Below are positions 8,781 through 18,651 of a stretch of DNA of 64,000 nucleotides, piece after piece (the stretch's first letter is position 1; each line of letters starts with the position of its first letter). The translations under genes were made by a program, and so were the position numbers. The notes under the pieces were generated by a model. The model was not told where the DNA came from, searched no databases, and was given only the letters and a program-made list of their open reading frames with translations. Source of the DNA: Spirabiliibacterium mucosae (GTDB lineage: Bacteria > Pseudomonadota > Gammaproteobacteria > Enterobacterales > Pasteurellaceae); NCBI RefSeq assembly GCF_014884965.1, contig NZ_JABTBO010000001.1:99321-163320 (forward strand). The letters run 5' to 3'.

Positions 8781-11177
8781 ATGCAAAAACGATTTTCATT
8801 ATCTGTAATTAGCACCGCACTTTTGGTAGCACTCACCGCCCACGCCGATGAGCAACTCGACACCATTGTGGTGCAAGGCGAGCAAAATAAACAGGCCGAA
8901 TAACTCACAGAAAAACTCGGTGAAGTGTCCACCACGCGCGCACAGCTTGACCGCACTTTAAGCCAAGATATTCACGACATGGTGCGCTATAACCCCAGTG
9001 TGAGCGTAGTGGAAGGCGGCCGCGCGGGTTCAAACGGCTTTAGCATTCGCGGGGTGGATAAAGACCGCGTTGCTATTAACGTGGACGGCTTGCCGCAGGC
9101 GGAAAGCCGCTCATCGAGTGCCTTCCAAGAGTTGTTTGGCGCTTATGGCAATTTCAATGCCAACCGCAATGCCGCGGAGCTTGAAAACATCAGCACAATC
9201 ACCATCAAAAAAGGCGCCGATTCGCTGGCCTCTGGCAGCGGTGCGTTAGGTGGTGCGGTGAATTACGAAACCAAAAAAGCGCAAGATTTCTTGCAAGACA
9301 AGCCCTACTACCTCAGCGCAAAAGGCGCCTACAGTGGTAAAAACCGTGAGTGGATGCGCAGTGTGACCGCCGCGGGGCAATACAACGGCTTTGATGCCCT
9401 CGCCGTGTTAACCCGTCGCGATGGGCATGAGGTGAAAAACCATGATAACGCCGGCGTTGCGCCATTAAAATCACCCGATCGCGTCTATGATCCAACCGGT
9501 GGCAGTGGCCATTATGGTGCAGTGGGCAAAGTGCGCGGCGAGCCAGACCCACAAGATTATATGGCAAAAAGTGGCTTGGTACGCCTAGGCTACCGCTTTA
9601 ACGCCCAGCATTATCTCAACGCGATGTTTGAAGATTATCGCAAAGACAGCTATACCAAAGAATATTCCAATTTGTGGACGGCCGACTGGCAAGGAAATCC
9701 AAGCAATGAGCTGCGTAAGCGCAACGATGTCAGCTACCGCCAGCGCTATGGCATTGAATATGAAAACACGTTAGAAAACGGCCCGTGGGATACCTTAAAA
9801 CTCACGTTTAATCACCAGCAAATCAACATGGACACCATGAGCTGGGATATGGCCGAAGACATCAGCAAGAGCCAAAGTGGCATCAACAGTGAGGTTTACT
9901 ACATTTATCGCAGCATCAAGCAAACCCTTGACCAAGCGCGGCTGACCACCGAAAAACTGCTCGCCTTTGACAATTGGCTGTGGCAAATCAAAACGGGCAT
10001 CAGCGCTGGGCGCTCGCGCAATGAAAATGAAAATTTCTCGTACTTTGTGCGGATGTTTGATACCAATATCAAAACCACCAACACAGGCGAAGAGGAATTT
10101 TTGATTGAAGCAAAATCCAACAATCGCAGCCTGTTTTGGGATAACACATTCCTAATTGGTGAAAAACTCAAACTCAATGCCGGCATCCGCTATGATTGGA
10201 TTAAAAGCCAGCCGCTGGCCAACGACAAATTCATCACCGCGATGGCGGATCTCAATTTGCTCAACCGCCAGGCAAAATTCCAAGCACTTAGCCAAGGGTT
10301 GTCGTTTAGCTATCAGCTGCCTGCGGGCTTTAACTTGCTGGGCAAATACAGCTCAGGCTTTCGTGCGCCCACCACCGATGAAATCTGGTTCAACTTCCCT
10401 CACCCTGATTTTTATGTCAAAGCCAACCCTGAGCTTAAAGCAGAAAAATCACACAACCTTGAGCTAGGTCTTGCTCATCAAAGTGAATGGGGTTTTGGGC
10501 AGCTTTCAGGCTTTTATACCCGCTACAATAACTTTATTGATTTTGCTTATCTCGGCAAACAAGCGGTGCCGTTTTGGGACCCCGTCAATAAAAACTGGCG
10601 TAACGAAGACGCCCCTGCGTATCAAAACATCAACCGCCGCAAGGCTGAAGTGGCGGGCATAGAGTTCAATGGCCGTTTGGAATTATCAAACATCGGTGCG
10701 CCACAAGGGCTTTATACCGCACTGAATGCCAGCTATACAAAAGGCCGCCAGCTGCACGATTCAGGCGTGTATATTCCGCTCAATGAGCTAGATCCATTTT
10801 CGGGCACATTCGCTCTGGGTTATCAACAGCCTGAAGACAAATGGAGCTTGGCCGCGCACATCACCTACACTGCTGGCAAAAAACCGCAAGACACCTTCCA
10901 CAGTGACAGTGACGTGTATAAACCATGGCCCTATGCCACTCATTCACGCCATTACACTACGGTTGATCTCAACGGGCACTACAAGCTCAATAAATACCTC
11001 ACCGTGCGAGCAGGCGTGTTTAACCTATTTAATCAGCGTTATTACACCTGGAATGCGCTGCGTAGCATTCGTGAGTTTGGCACCGTCAACCGCGTTGACA
11101 ACAAAACCCACGCAGGCATCGGCCGCTTTAGTGCCCCTGGGCGTTATTTCAGCTTTATGATTGAAGCGACTTTCTAA
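8781..11177 (+). pseudogene. TonB-dependent haemoglobin/transferrin/lactoferrin-family receptor, interrupted by a stop at codon 41
   Basis: From the ATG at 8781 the frame encodes a signal peptide (about residues 1-22, ending AHA), a TonB box (DTIVVQG) and then a TAA at 8901-8903, codon 41. The same frame continues without interruption to 11177, giving the plug (SIRGVDKDRVAINVDGLPQ) and a 22-strand-type barrel ending in RSIREFGTVNR...SAPGRYF and a terminal Phe. The total of 798 residues and the C-terminal motif resemble HgpB/HpuB haemoglobin-haptoglobin receptors. As read, signal peptide and TonB box are split from the barrel, so no functional receptor is expected unless the stop is an error or is read through. 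It lies between two surface lipoprotein genes. Confidence 0.75.
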
Positions 11178-11198
11178 CCACAACCTTAAGGAGTAGAG

Positions 11199-12500
11199 AT
11201 GTTTAATTTACCGAAAAAAACCGCACTTTGTATTCTCGTTGCCCTAGGCGCAACGGGCTGCTTGTCCACAAGCAATGATCAGCCACAACCGAAAGAGCCG
11301 ATTAACACCAGCGCACAAAAACAAACGCGGATAAAAAACCCGCGAGCAACAGTCAAAATAATCAAAGTGCGGTTGATCAAGGCTCCACCACACAAGAGGA
11401 AAAAAACCTGCCGCGCCTGCCGATGAGGCCAAAAACCAGCAGAGCCGACAAAACCGGCTGAACCTGAAAAACCAGCCGAGCCTGAAAAACCGGCTGAACC
11501 TGAAAAACCTGCAGAACCTGAAAAACCTGCCGAGCCCACAAAACCTGCAGAACCTGAAAAACCTGCCGAGCCCGCAAAACCAGCTGAACCCGCAAAACCT
11601 GCAGAACCTGAAAAACCTGCCGAGCCCGCAAAACCAGCTGAACCCGCAAAACCTGCAGAACCTGAAAAACCTGCCGAGCCAATAAATCCAGCCCAACCTG
11701 AGCCGCCAGTCGAGCCTGCCAAACCAGCAGAACCGATCGCGCCACCAGCGGGTGAAAAAACTGAAGCACAAATCACCGCTGAGAAAATTGAGGCCTTTAA
11801 TCAACGCAATTACCAAGATTCAGCTAAATCGTTGCAAGCCCAAAATTATGATGGCGAAGAGCGTTACTATACGGCAGACGTCAATGTTGTCATGGGGGAT
11901 GGCGCTTCGCTCAATGTTGAAAACGAGGAAGGCTTTGTCAATTTACCATTGGGTGATTTTACTTTACCAACGCATGGTGTTGGTAACTTACGCAAAACAG
12001 AGTATGGTTACAACAATATTTATTCGACCATCATTTTTGCCGACTTTGATGCTCGCACCGCTTCAGACATTTATGGTACACCGCTCGATGACATCAATGC
12101 GCTACCACAAGAAGGTTCTGCAAAATATTACGGAACAATCAAAGGCGCTAATGCGCTGAACGGTAATGTTATCTTAAATACCGATTTTGCCGAAAAAACA
12201 GTGGAAGGCAAAATTACCGATCTTAAAGATGCCAAAAGTTCGGTTAGTGATATTACACTTGAAAAATCGAAGATAGAGACAGCAATGAATGATTGGACTT
12301 ATGAAGATGAGGTTGTCTTTAGAGGTAAAGCCACTGGCGGCAAATCTGAGTGGAAAGACTTAACCTATGAAGGTCATTTCTACGGACCAAGTGGCGAAGA
12401 AGCCGCAGGTACTCTAAAAATGGCTGATCCAATATACCCTAGCAGCCCTATCAAACAATCTGTAGCGGTATTCACCACCACTCGCGACGAGCAAAAATAA
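11199..12500 (+). CDS. Pro/Glu/Lys-repeat surface lipoprotein with TbpB-like C-terminal barrel (three apparent frameshifts)
   Basis: A strong ribosome site (AAGGAG) precedes the ATG. The N-terminus has a lipoprotein signal (ALGATGC). A long spacer follows, built of six-residue KPAEPE/KPAEPA units from about 11430 to 11720. The C-terminal domain of about 220 residues contains TYEGHFYGPSGEEAAG, the typical end of TbpB-like surface lipoproteins. The frame is broken three times, each time in an A run (11317-11321, 11400-11406, 11431-11435); one added A at each restores a single 434-residue protein. The downstream half is clearly lower in G+C. Likely partner of the TonB receptor just upstream (22-base gap). 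Ligand unknown. Confidence 0.6.
11430..11720 (+). repeat. Coding tandem repeat (18-bp units, with a perfect 54-bp higher-order repeat)
   Basis: The DNA encodes repeated KPAEP(E/A/T) hexapeptides. Starting at 11544, 11598 and 11652 the same 54-base unit begins again; the first two copies are identical and the third diverges part-way. Such repeats change length by slippage or recombination. The peptide is a stiff, charged spacer like those that project lipoproteins from the surface or span the periplasm in TonB. Confidence 0.85.
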
Positions 12501-12513
12501 CCGCACTTTGCTC

Positions 12514-12544
12514 AAAACCGCACTTTTAAAGTGCGGTTTTTTTT
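12514..12544. terminator. USS-pair terminator between the second lipoprotein gene and yicC
   Basis: AAAACCGCAC and GTGCGGTTTT flank a TTTTAAA loop, followed by a run of eight T. It lies between convergent genes and can serve both strands. Confidence 0.75.
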
Positions 12545-12552
12545 CGGTTTTA

Positions 12553-13416
12553 TCACTCAATATTCTGAATTTGCTCGCGCATTTGTTCAATGAGGACTTT
12601 GAGTTCAACGGCGGCGTTGGTGATGTCGGGGTTGATGGATTTTGAGGCCAAGGTGTTGGACTCGCGGTTGAGCTCTTGCATCATGAAATCCAGCCGGCGG
12701 CCGACTGCGCCGCCTTTTTGCACGATGTTGAGCGTTTCTTGCACGTGCATATTCAAGCGATCCAGCTCCTCGGCTACGTCAATTTTCTGCGCCAGCAGCA
12801 CCATTTCTTGTTCCAATCGCTGCGGGTCGGCTTGCAGTTGAATGTCGTCGAAGCGTTGTTGCAGCTTGGCGCGTTGCCATTGCAGAATATCAGGCATTTG
12901 GGCGCGCACTTTGGCGGCCTCGGCGCTGATGGCGTGCAGGCGGCTTTCAATCACGCTGCGCAACTTCTCACCTTCGCGGGCGCGGGCGGCAACAAAATCG
13001 TTGAGCAGCGCATCATAGCCCGCCAACAAATCTTGACTGATTTGGTCAATGTCTTGCTCGGGCGTTTCCACCACACCCGGGTAGCGCAGCACGTCCATCA
13101 GGTTGATTTGCCCCTCGCCCGCTTGCGTTTTGACCCATTGCAGCGCCTGCACCACTTGGCTGGCAAGGGCTTGGTTGAGTTGCAGCTCAACCGCACTTTG
13201 GTTTTTAAGTTCAACACGCAAGCTGCACTCCACCTTGCCACGGGTGATGCGTTGGCGCAGCGTTTCGCGCAGCGTGTTTTCTAGCGCGCGGAAGGCCTCA
13301 GGTAGGCGGAAAAAGTTTTCTAAAAAGCGTTGGTTTACGGAGCGAATCTCCCACACGGCGCTGCCCCAGTTATGTTGCAGCTCAATGCGTGAAAAGCCCG
13401 TCATACTATAAATCAT
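12553..13416 (-). CDS. yicC: YicC-family endoribonuclease
   Basis: 287 residues, beginning MIYSMTGFSR, the hallmark N-terminus of the YicC/YloC family, with the conserved C-terminal DUF1732 region (RLDFMMQELNRESNTLASKS). YicC in E. coli is a ribonuclease involved in small RNA turnover. The start is set at 13416 because AAAGGAGTGACC precedes it. It is divergent from rph, as in enterobacteria. Confidence 0.92.
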   Translation of the reverse strand: MIYSMTGFSRIELQHNWGSAVWEIRSVNQRFLENFFRLPEAFRALENTLRETLRQRITRGKVECSLRVELKNQSAVELQLNQALASQVVQALQWVKTQAGEGQINLMDVLRYPGVVETPEQDIDQISQDLLAGYDALLNDFVAARAREGEKLRSVIESRLHAISAEAAKVRAQMPDILQWQRAKLQQRFDDIQLQADPQRLEQEMVLLAQKIDVAEELDRLNMHVQETLNIVQKGGAVGRRLDFMMQELNRESNTLASKSINPDITNAAVELKVLIEQMREQIQNIE

Positions 13417-13531
13417 GGTCACTCCTTTACGGTGGCGGTTTTGTTCATTGTACTGATAATTTCGCACGCTGTCAGTGGCGAATGTGGTTTGACGTGGTAG
13501 AATAGAGCAAATTTTGTTTCAGGAGAGTGCC

Positions 13532-14251
13532 ATGCGCCCAAATAATCGAGAAAATCACGCCACCCGCCCCATTCAAATCACCCGCCATTACACCAAACAC
13601 GCCGAAGGCTCGGTGCTGGTCGCCTTTGGAGATACCAAAGTGTTGTGCAACGCCAGCATTGAAAACAGCGTGCCGCGCTTTTTAAAAGGCCAAGGCAAGG
13701 GGTGGATCACGGCGGAATACGGCATGTTGCCGCGCTCAACCAATGTCCGCATGCCGCGTGAGGCCGCCAAAGGCAAGCAAGGCGGGCGCACACTGGAAAT
13801 TCAGCGTTTGATTGGCCGGGCACTGCGCGCAATGGTCGATCTCAACGCCCTCGGGGAGCGCACCATTACGGTTGATTGCGACGTGATTCAAGCCGACGGC
13901 GGCACGCGCACCGCGGCCATCAGCGGCGCCTGCATTGCTGTGCATGATGCTATTCAAGGCTTAATCGACAACAACGAGCTGGCCTGCAGCCCGATTAAAG
14001 GCTTGATTGCCGCGATTTCGGTCGGCATTGTGGAGCAAACCGCACTTTGCGATTTGGAATATGTCGAAGACTCGAACGCTGAAACCGACATGAACGTGGT
14101 GATGAGCGAGGACGGGCGCATCATCGAAATTCAAGGCACCGCCGAGGGCGAGCCGTTTAGCTTTGACGAACTTGAGCAGCTGTTAACACTGGCTAAAGGC
14201 GGCATCGCGCACATTTTGAACGAACAAAGAGCAGCACTTGGGGGGGGAATA
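13532..14251 (+). CDS. rph: RNase PH (end fused in frame to PyrE as read)
   Basis: A phosphate-dependent 3'-exoribonuclease that trims tRNA 3' ends. It begins [14 protein letters not shown] after a CAGGAG ribosome site and carries the family motifs [18 protein letters not shown] and [19 protein letters not shown]. The expected length (about 240) is reached at the pyrE start. As read, a run of eight G (14240-14247) joins rph in frame to pyrE. With seven or ten G the frame would end in TAA overlapping the pyrE ATG (TAATG), the usual coupled arrangement. So the fusion is probably a tract-length effect. The C-terminus boundary is therefore inferred. Confidence 0.88.
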
Positions 14252-14892
14252 ATGGAACAGTATAAATGCGACTTCATTGAATTTGCCCTGAGCTGCAATG
14301 TGTTGAAATTTGGCGAATTTACGCTAAAATCCGGCCGCATTAGCCCCTATTTTTTCAACGCAGGGTTGTTCAACACAGGGCAAAGCTTGGCCAAATTAGG
14401 CGAGTGCTATGCTGCCGCCATCCAAGCACAAGGGATTGAATTTGACGTGCTCTTCGGCCCGGCCTATAAAGGCATCCCGATCGCAACCACCGTCGCCATC
14501 GCCCTGGCGAGACAAGTTGAACGCGAGATCCCAGTTTGCTTCAACCGCAAAGAGGCCAAAGATCATGGCAAGGGGGCAATTTAATCGGCGCACCACTGGC
14601 CGGCAACGTGCTGCTGGTGGACGATGTCATCACCGCCGGCACCGCGATTCGCGAATCCATGGCGATCATTGATGCTAATCACGCCAAGCTCAGTGCTGTT
14701 ATCATCGCCCTCAACCGCCAAGAACGCGGCCGCGGCGCACTTTCATCCATTCAAGAAGTCGAGCAAGACTACCACTGCCGCGTGTATTCCATCATCACCC
14801 TCGACGACCTGATGGAATTCATCACCCACGACCCACGCTACACCCAACACCTCCCGAAAATGCAAGCCTACCGCGAGCAGTATGGGGTTTAG
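14252..14892 (+). CDS. pyrE: Orotate phosphoribosyltransferase (apparent one-base deletion)
   Basis: PyrE joins orotate to PRPP to make OMP in pyrimidine synthesis. It starts [14 protein letters not shown]; the PRPP-binding motif [13 protein letters not shown] is clear. The frame breaks at a run of five G (14572-14576): six G give [13 protein letters not shown] and a 213-residue protein, exactly PyrE length. The first part is read in the rph frame, the second in the next frame. Most likely a homopolymer error. Cotranscribed with rph. Confidence 0.88.
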
Positions 14893-14897
14893 ATCCT

Positions 14898-14928
14898 AAT
14901 CCGCCGAAAAGGCGGATTTGTTATTTTT
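14898..14928 (+). terminator. Terminator after pyrE
   Basis: AATCCGCC and GGCGGATT with a GAAAA loop, followed by TGTTATTTTT. Confidence 0.75.
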
Positions 14929-14933
14929 GTGCG

Positions 14934-14961
14934 TTGACACCACGTCGTCGAATCACGACGT
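14934..14961 (+). promoter_or_regulatory. -35-like element with operator-like inverted repeat
   Basis: A perfect TTGACA (14934-14939) is followed at once by the 7-base inverted repeat ACGTCGT/ACGACGT (14942-14961, 6-base spacer). No convincing -10 box is seen at the right distance, so this is tentative. It lies upstream of the unknown lipoprotein gene. Confidence 0.25.
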
Positions 14962-15047
14962 ATTGGGCTAAATGCTTAATTTTTACTTGACTTTTTGGGG
15001 TATTTTTTTGAATGATAAAGGGAATCATTGCCAGGGAGGAGAGAAGG

Positions 15048-15710
15048 ATGCATTATAAAACCGCACTTTGCTTAGCACTTGGCGCACTGTTGATCAGTGC
15101 GTGTGACAATGAAAAAACGGCGAATGAGGCCAACTTCACGAAGGCGCTCAATGACCATTACGCCAACGCGCCTGGGGTATGCATCAACCTGCCTTATGGT
15201 TGGTATCCGTCAATTGATCCGCAACACAGCAACGACGATACGCTCTATTATCTCACGCTGAACAAAGTTTATACCGCCATCAGTAAGGACAACGCAACAC
15301 CAAAACTTGAGGCTTTGGTGGCGGCGAATTTGCTCTCAGCCAAGGGCGAGGCGAAGATCAATGTGAAATTGCCAACGGGCAATTCGCGCGAGCCGATGCC
15401 GGTGGCAATTTATTCCCTAACGGATAAAGGCAAAGCCGCGTTGGTGACCACCAAAGGTGGCTTGGGTGAGGATAAGCAGTTTTGTTCTGGCCACTGGCAA
15501 GTCGCTGAGATTGTGAATTTCACCGAGCCGGCTGGCAGCGAGGTGGTGAGATCGCGGGTGACGTTCAAACGCAAGCTTGCCGATGGCCAAAGTTGGTTAG
15601 ACGATGCCAATTTGGCAAAAGCATTCCCTGAACTTGAAAAAGCCAAGCAGCAAAGCGAGGTGACTAAGCGCGTGGAGCTGACCAACAAAGGTTGGCAGGT
15701 GGCGAGATAA
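15048..15710 (+). CDS. Lipoprotein of unknown function
   Basis: 220 residues starting at the ATG after GGAGGAGAGAAGG. A typical lipoprotein signal ends in LISAC (cysteine near residue 20). The mature part is hydrophilic with no transmembrane segment and two further cysteines (in GVCINLP and KQFCSGHW) that could form a disulfide. I do not recognise the family. It stands alone between pyrE and the convergent cysS. A USS lies inside the signal-peptide coding sequence. Confidence 0.7.
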   Translation: MHYKTALCLALGALLISACDNEKTANEANFTKALNDHYANAPGVCINLPYGWYPSIDPQHSNDDTLYYLTLNKVYTAISKDNATPKLEALVAANLLSAKGEAKINVKLPTGNSREPMPVAIYSLTDKGKAALVTTKGGLGEDKQFCSGHWQVAEIVNFTEPAGSEVVRSRVTFKRKLADGQSWLDDANLAKAFPELEKAKQQSEVTKRVELTNKGWQVAR

Positions 15711-15741
15711 GCGCGATCGCAACGCGACCGCACTTTGCCCA

Positions 15742-17120
15742 TTAACCGCGCCGCCAGGTGGTGCCTTGCGGGCCGTCTTCAAGCACGATGCCCATGGCGG
15801 TGAGTTTGTCGCGCGCAGCGTCGGCTTGTGCCCAGTTTTTTTCGGCACGCGCCTGATTTCGTTCGGCAATTAAGGCTTCAATTTCAGCAACATCGTCATC
15901 GCTGCCCGCTTGTAAAAACGCCTCTGGGTCTTGGTATAAAATCCCGAGCACATCACCAAGTTGGCGCATTTGCGCCGCGAGGCTGTTGGCGGCATCCAGC
16001 GCGTTTTCTTGCTTGAGTTTGTTGACCTCACGCGCCATGTCAAACAACACGGCCAGCGCACCTGGGGTGTTGAAATCATCGTTCATGGCCTCATTAAACG
16101 CCTGCACAAAGGCCTCGCCACCCGCGGCGACCGCACTTTTATCCGTGCCACGCAGGGCGGTGTAAAGCCGCTCAAGGGCGCTGTGGGCGAGATTGAGATT
16201 TTCATCGCTGTAATTGAGCTGGCTGCGATAATGGGCGGTGAGCAGGAAGTAACGCACGCTTTCGCCGTTGTAGTGTTTGAGCACGTCGCGAATGGTGAAA
16301 AAGTTATTCAGCGACTTCGACATTTTTCTTTGTCGACCATGATCATGCCGGAGTGAATCCAATAATTCACATAACTGCCGCCGTGGGCACAGCACGATTG
16401 CGCGATTTCGTTTTCGTGGTGCGGGAACATTAAATCTGAGCCGCCGCCGTGAATATCAAAGTGCGCGCCCAGCTCTTTGAAATTCATCGCTGAGCACTCA
16501 ATGTGCCACCCCGGGCGGCCTTTGCCCCACGGGGAATCCCAGCTGGGTTCGTTTTCTTTCGACATTTTCCACAGCACAAAGTCCATCGGGTTTTGTTTGA
16601 TGGCGGAAATCTCCACCCGCGCGCCGGCTTGCAGTTGCTCAAGGTCTTGGCGGGAGAGCTTGCCGTAATGGTCAAAACTGGCCACCGAGAACATCACATC
16701 GCCGTTGTCGGCCACGTAGGCGTGCTTTTTGTCGATCAAGGTTTGCACAATGGCGATGATATCCGCAATGTGGTGCGTGGCGCGGGGCTCGATGTCGGGG
16801 CGCTGAATATTGAGCGCATCAAAATCTTGATACATCTCCGCCACCATGCGGTCCACCAGCTGGTCACAGGTTTCGTGATTGGCCAAGGCGCGTTTGATGA
16901 TTTTGTCGTCCACGTCGGTGATGTTGCGCACATAGGTGAGATCGTAGCCCAAATAGCGCAAAAAGCGCGCAATCACGTCAAAACACACAAACGTCCGCCC
17001 ATGGCCGATGTGGCAGAGATCATAAACCGTCACGCCACACACATACATCCCCACTTTGCCTGGCCGGATGGGTTTAAATTCTTCTTTATTGCGTTCGTAA
17101 GTGTTGTAGATTTTTAACAT
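15742..17120 (-). CDS. cysS: Cysteinyl-tRNA synthetase (apparent one-base deletion at the KMSKS motif)
   Basis: A class I synthetase that charges tRNA-Cys. The first frame starts [15 protein letters not shown] and holds the zinc-site cysteine, the HIGH motif (CHIGHGRTF) and the [15 protein letters not shown] block. It fails at GMIMVDKEK because a run of five A on the coding strand (plus T run 16323-16327) should be six. With six, [16 protein letters not shown] follows in frame and the protein ends TTWRRG at 15742. Restored length is about 460 residues, the same as E. coli. Since this enzyme is normally indispensable, a sequencing error is the best explanation. Divergent from ppiB. Confidence 0.9.
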
Positions 17121-17220
17121 AGCGTCCCTTTGTGCGTGTGCTGTCGGTGGCGACAGCGCGTTTTTTATGGAATAATAACCGCACATTATAACGTTTTATC
17201 GACAAAAAAGGATCCTTAAT

Positions 17221-17712
17221 ATGGTAATTCTGCACACAAATTTCGGCGACATTAAACTCGAACTCGACAGCACCAAAGCCCCACAAACCTGCGAAAACTT
17301 CCTCAACTACTGTAACAGCGGCTTTTATAACAACACCATCTTCCACCGCGTGATTGACGGCTTTATGATTCAAGGCGGCGGGTTGGAAAGCGGCATGAAA
17401 GAAAAAGCCACCAACGCGCCGATCAAAAACGAAGCCAATAACGGCCTAAGCAACAAACGCGGCACCATTGCAATGGCGCGCACCAGCGACCCGCACTCCG
17501 CCACTGCGCAGTTTTTCATTAACGTGAGCGACAACGACTTTTTGGACTTCAAAGCTGAAAATATGCAAGGCTGGGGCTACGCGGTGTTCGGCAAAGTGGT
17601 TGACGGCATGGACGTGGTAGACAAAATCCGCCAAGTAAAAACCGGCAACTACGGCTATTATCAAGACGTGCCAAAAGAAGAGGTCGTCATTGAATCTGTG
17701 ACGGTGGAATAA
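17221..17712 (+). CDS. ppiB: Peptidyl-prolyl cis-trans isomerase B (cyclophilin)
   Basis: 163 residues, cytoplasmic single-domain cyclophilin without a signal peptide. Motifs [31 protein letters not shown] and [17 protein letters not shown] are typical. It speeds proline isomerisation during folding. It is divergent from cysS, the same neighbourhood as in enterobacteria. Confidence 0.95.
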   Translation: MVILHTNFGDIKLELDSTKAPQTCENFLNYCNSGFYNNTIFHRVIDGFMIQGGGLESGMKEKATNAPIKNEANNGLSNKRGTIAMARTSDPHSATAQFFINVSDNDFLDFKAENMQGWGYAVFGKVVDGMDVVDKIRQVKTGNYGYYQDVPKEEVVIESVTVE

Positions 17713-17713
17713 T

Positions 17714-17736
17714 CAAAGTGCGGCAACCGCACTTTG
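17714..17736. terminator. USS-derived hairpin between ppiB and xerD
   Basis: CAAAGTGCGG and CCGCACTTTG with a CAA loop, between two convergent genes. The left arm ends GCGGC, so only the right arm is an exact USS. Confidence 0.5.
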
Positions 17737-17740
17737 CCTG

Positions 17741-18634
17741 TTAGCCGCGCGGGTGAAATTTGGCGTGGAGGTTTTTCAACCGTTCGTTGGCAACATGGGT
17801 GTAAATTTGGGTGGTGGAGAGATCGCTGTGGCCGAGCAGCATTTGCACCACCCGCAAATCCGCGCCATGATTGACCAAATGCGTCGCAAAGGCATGGCGC
17901 AGCACGTGCGGTGACAGGCTGTTTTGGTCGATCTCTGCGCGCAGCGCGTAGTGCTTGATGCGATGCCAAAAAGTTTGGCGCGTCATCTGCTGGCCGCGGC
18001 GGCTAGGAAAAAGCACATCGGAACTGGTGCCGTTGAGCAGCAAATCCCGCCCGTAGATGACAAACTCCCGAATCCAATAATTGGCCTCATCCCCCATCGG
18101 CACCAGCCGCTCTTTGTTACCTTTGCCGATAACCCGCACCACGCCTTGATTAAGGCTGATGCTGTCCAGCGTCAACGACACCAATTCACTCACCCGCAAG
18201 CCAGTGGCATAAAGGAGCTCAAGCATGGCTTTGTCGCGCAGCTCCAACGGCTCGTCGGTGGCCGGTGCGTTGAGCAAATCGCCCACTTCGCTTTCGCTGA
18301 GCGTTTTGGGCAGCCGTGAGGGCAATTTGGGGGATTGCAACAGCGCGCTGGGGTTGTCCGCGCGGTGCTTTTCGCGCTCAAGGTAGCGGAAAAATTTACG
18401 CACGCTGCTGAGCATGCGTGCAGAGCTGGTGGCTTTGAAGCCTTGGTCTAACCGCTCGCCGAGAAAGGTTTGCAAATCGTGGCGATCAAGGGTGAGTACC
18501 GTGAGATTGTTTGCTTTGCACCAGTTGAAAAGTGCGGTCAAATCCAAACGATAGGAGGCCACCGTGTTTTGCGACAGCCCCTGCCCAAGCCACAACTCGT
18601 TTAAAAAAAGCTCAAGCAGCATTTTATCGTTCAT
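17741..18634 (-). CDS. xerD: XerD, site-specific tyrosine recombinase
   Basis: 297 residues. The N-terminal SAM-like DNA-binding domain is followed by the catalytic domain with Arg in ATGLRVSEL, HVLRHAFATHL, LLGHSDLSTTQIYTH (His and nucleophile Tyr). With XerC it resolves chromosome dimers at dif. It follows the peroxidase gene by 17 bases, with a USS in the gap. Confidence 0.93.
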   Translation of the reverse strand: MNDKMLLELFLNELWLGQGLSQNTVASYRLDLTALFNWCKANNLTVLTLDRHDLQTFLGERLDQGFKATSSARMLSSVRKFFRYLEREKHRADNPSALLQSPKLPSRLPKTLSESEVGDLLNAPATDEPLELRDKAMLELLYATGLRVSELVSLTLDSISLNQGVVRVIGKGNKERLVPMGDEANYWIREFVIYGRDLLLNGTSSDVLFPSRRGQQMTRQTFWHRIKHYALRAEIDQNSLSPHVLRHAFATHLVNHGADLRVVQMLLGHSDLSTTQIYTHVANERLKNLHAKFHPRG

Positions 18635-18651
18635 GGCAACCGCACTTTAGC

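Noticed and set aside
8062..8799. 245-residue antisense frame across the first lipoprotein gene
   Set aside because: Shadow of the lipoprotein frame, which has a lipobox and a family motif; the antisense has neither.
11544..11705. Regularly spaced repeats as a CRISPR array
   Set aside because: The repeats are contiguous coding units without unique spacers, and no cas genes are near.
11244..11816. Long antisense frames rich in Gly-Ser-Ala-Gly-Phe or Phe-Cys-Arg repeats
   Set aside because: They are mirror images of the KPAEP coding repeat, with no supported start or ribosome site.
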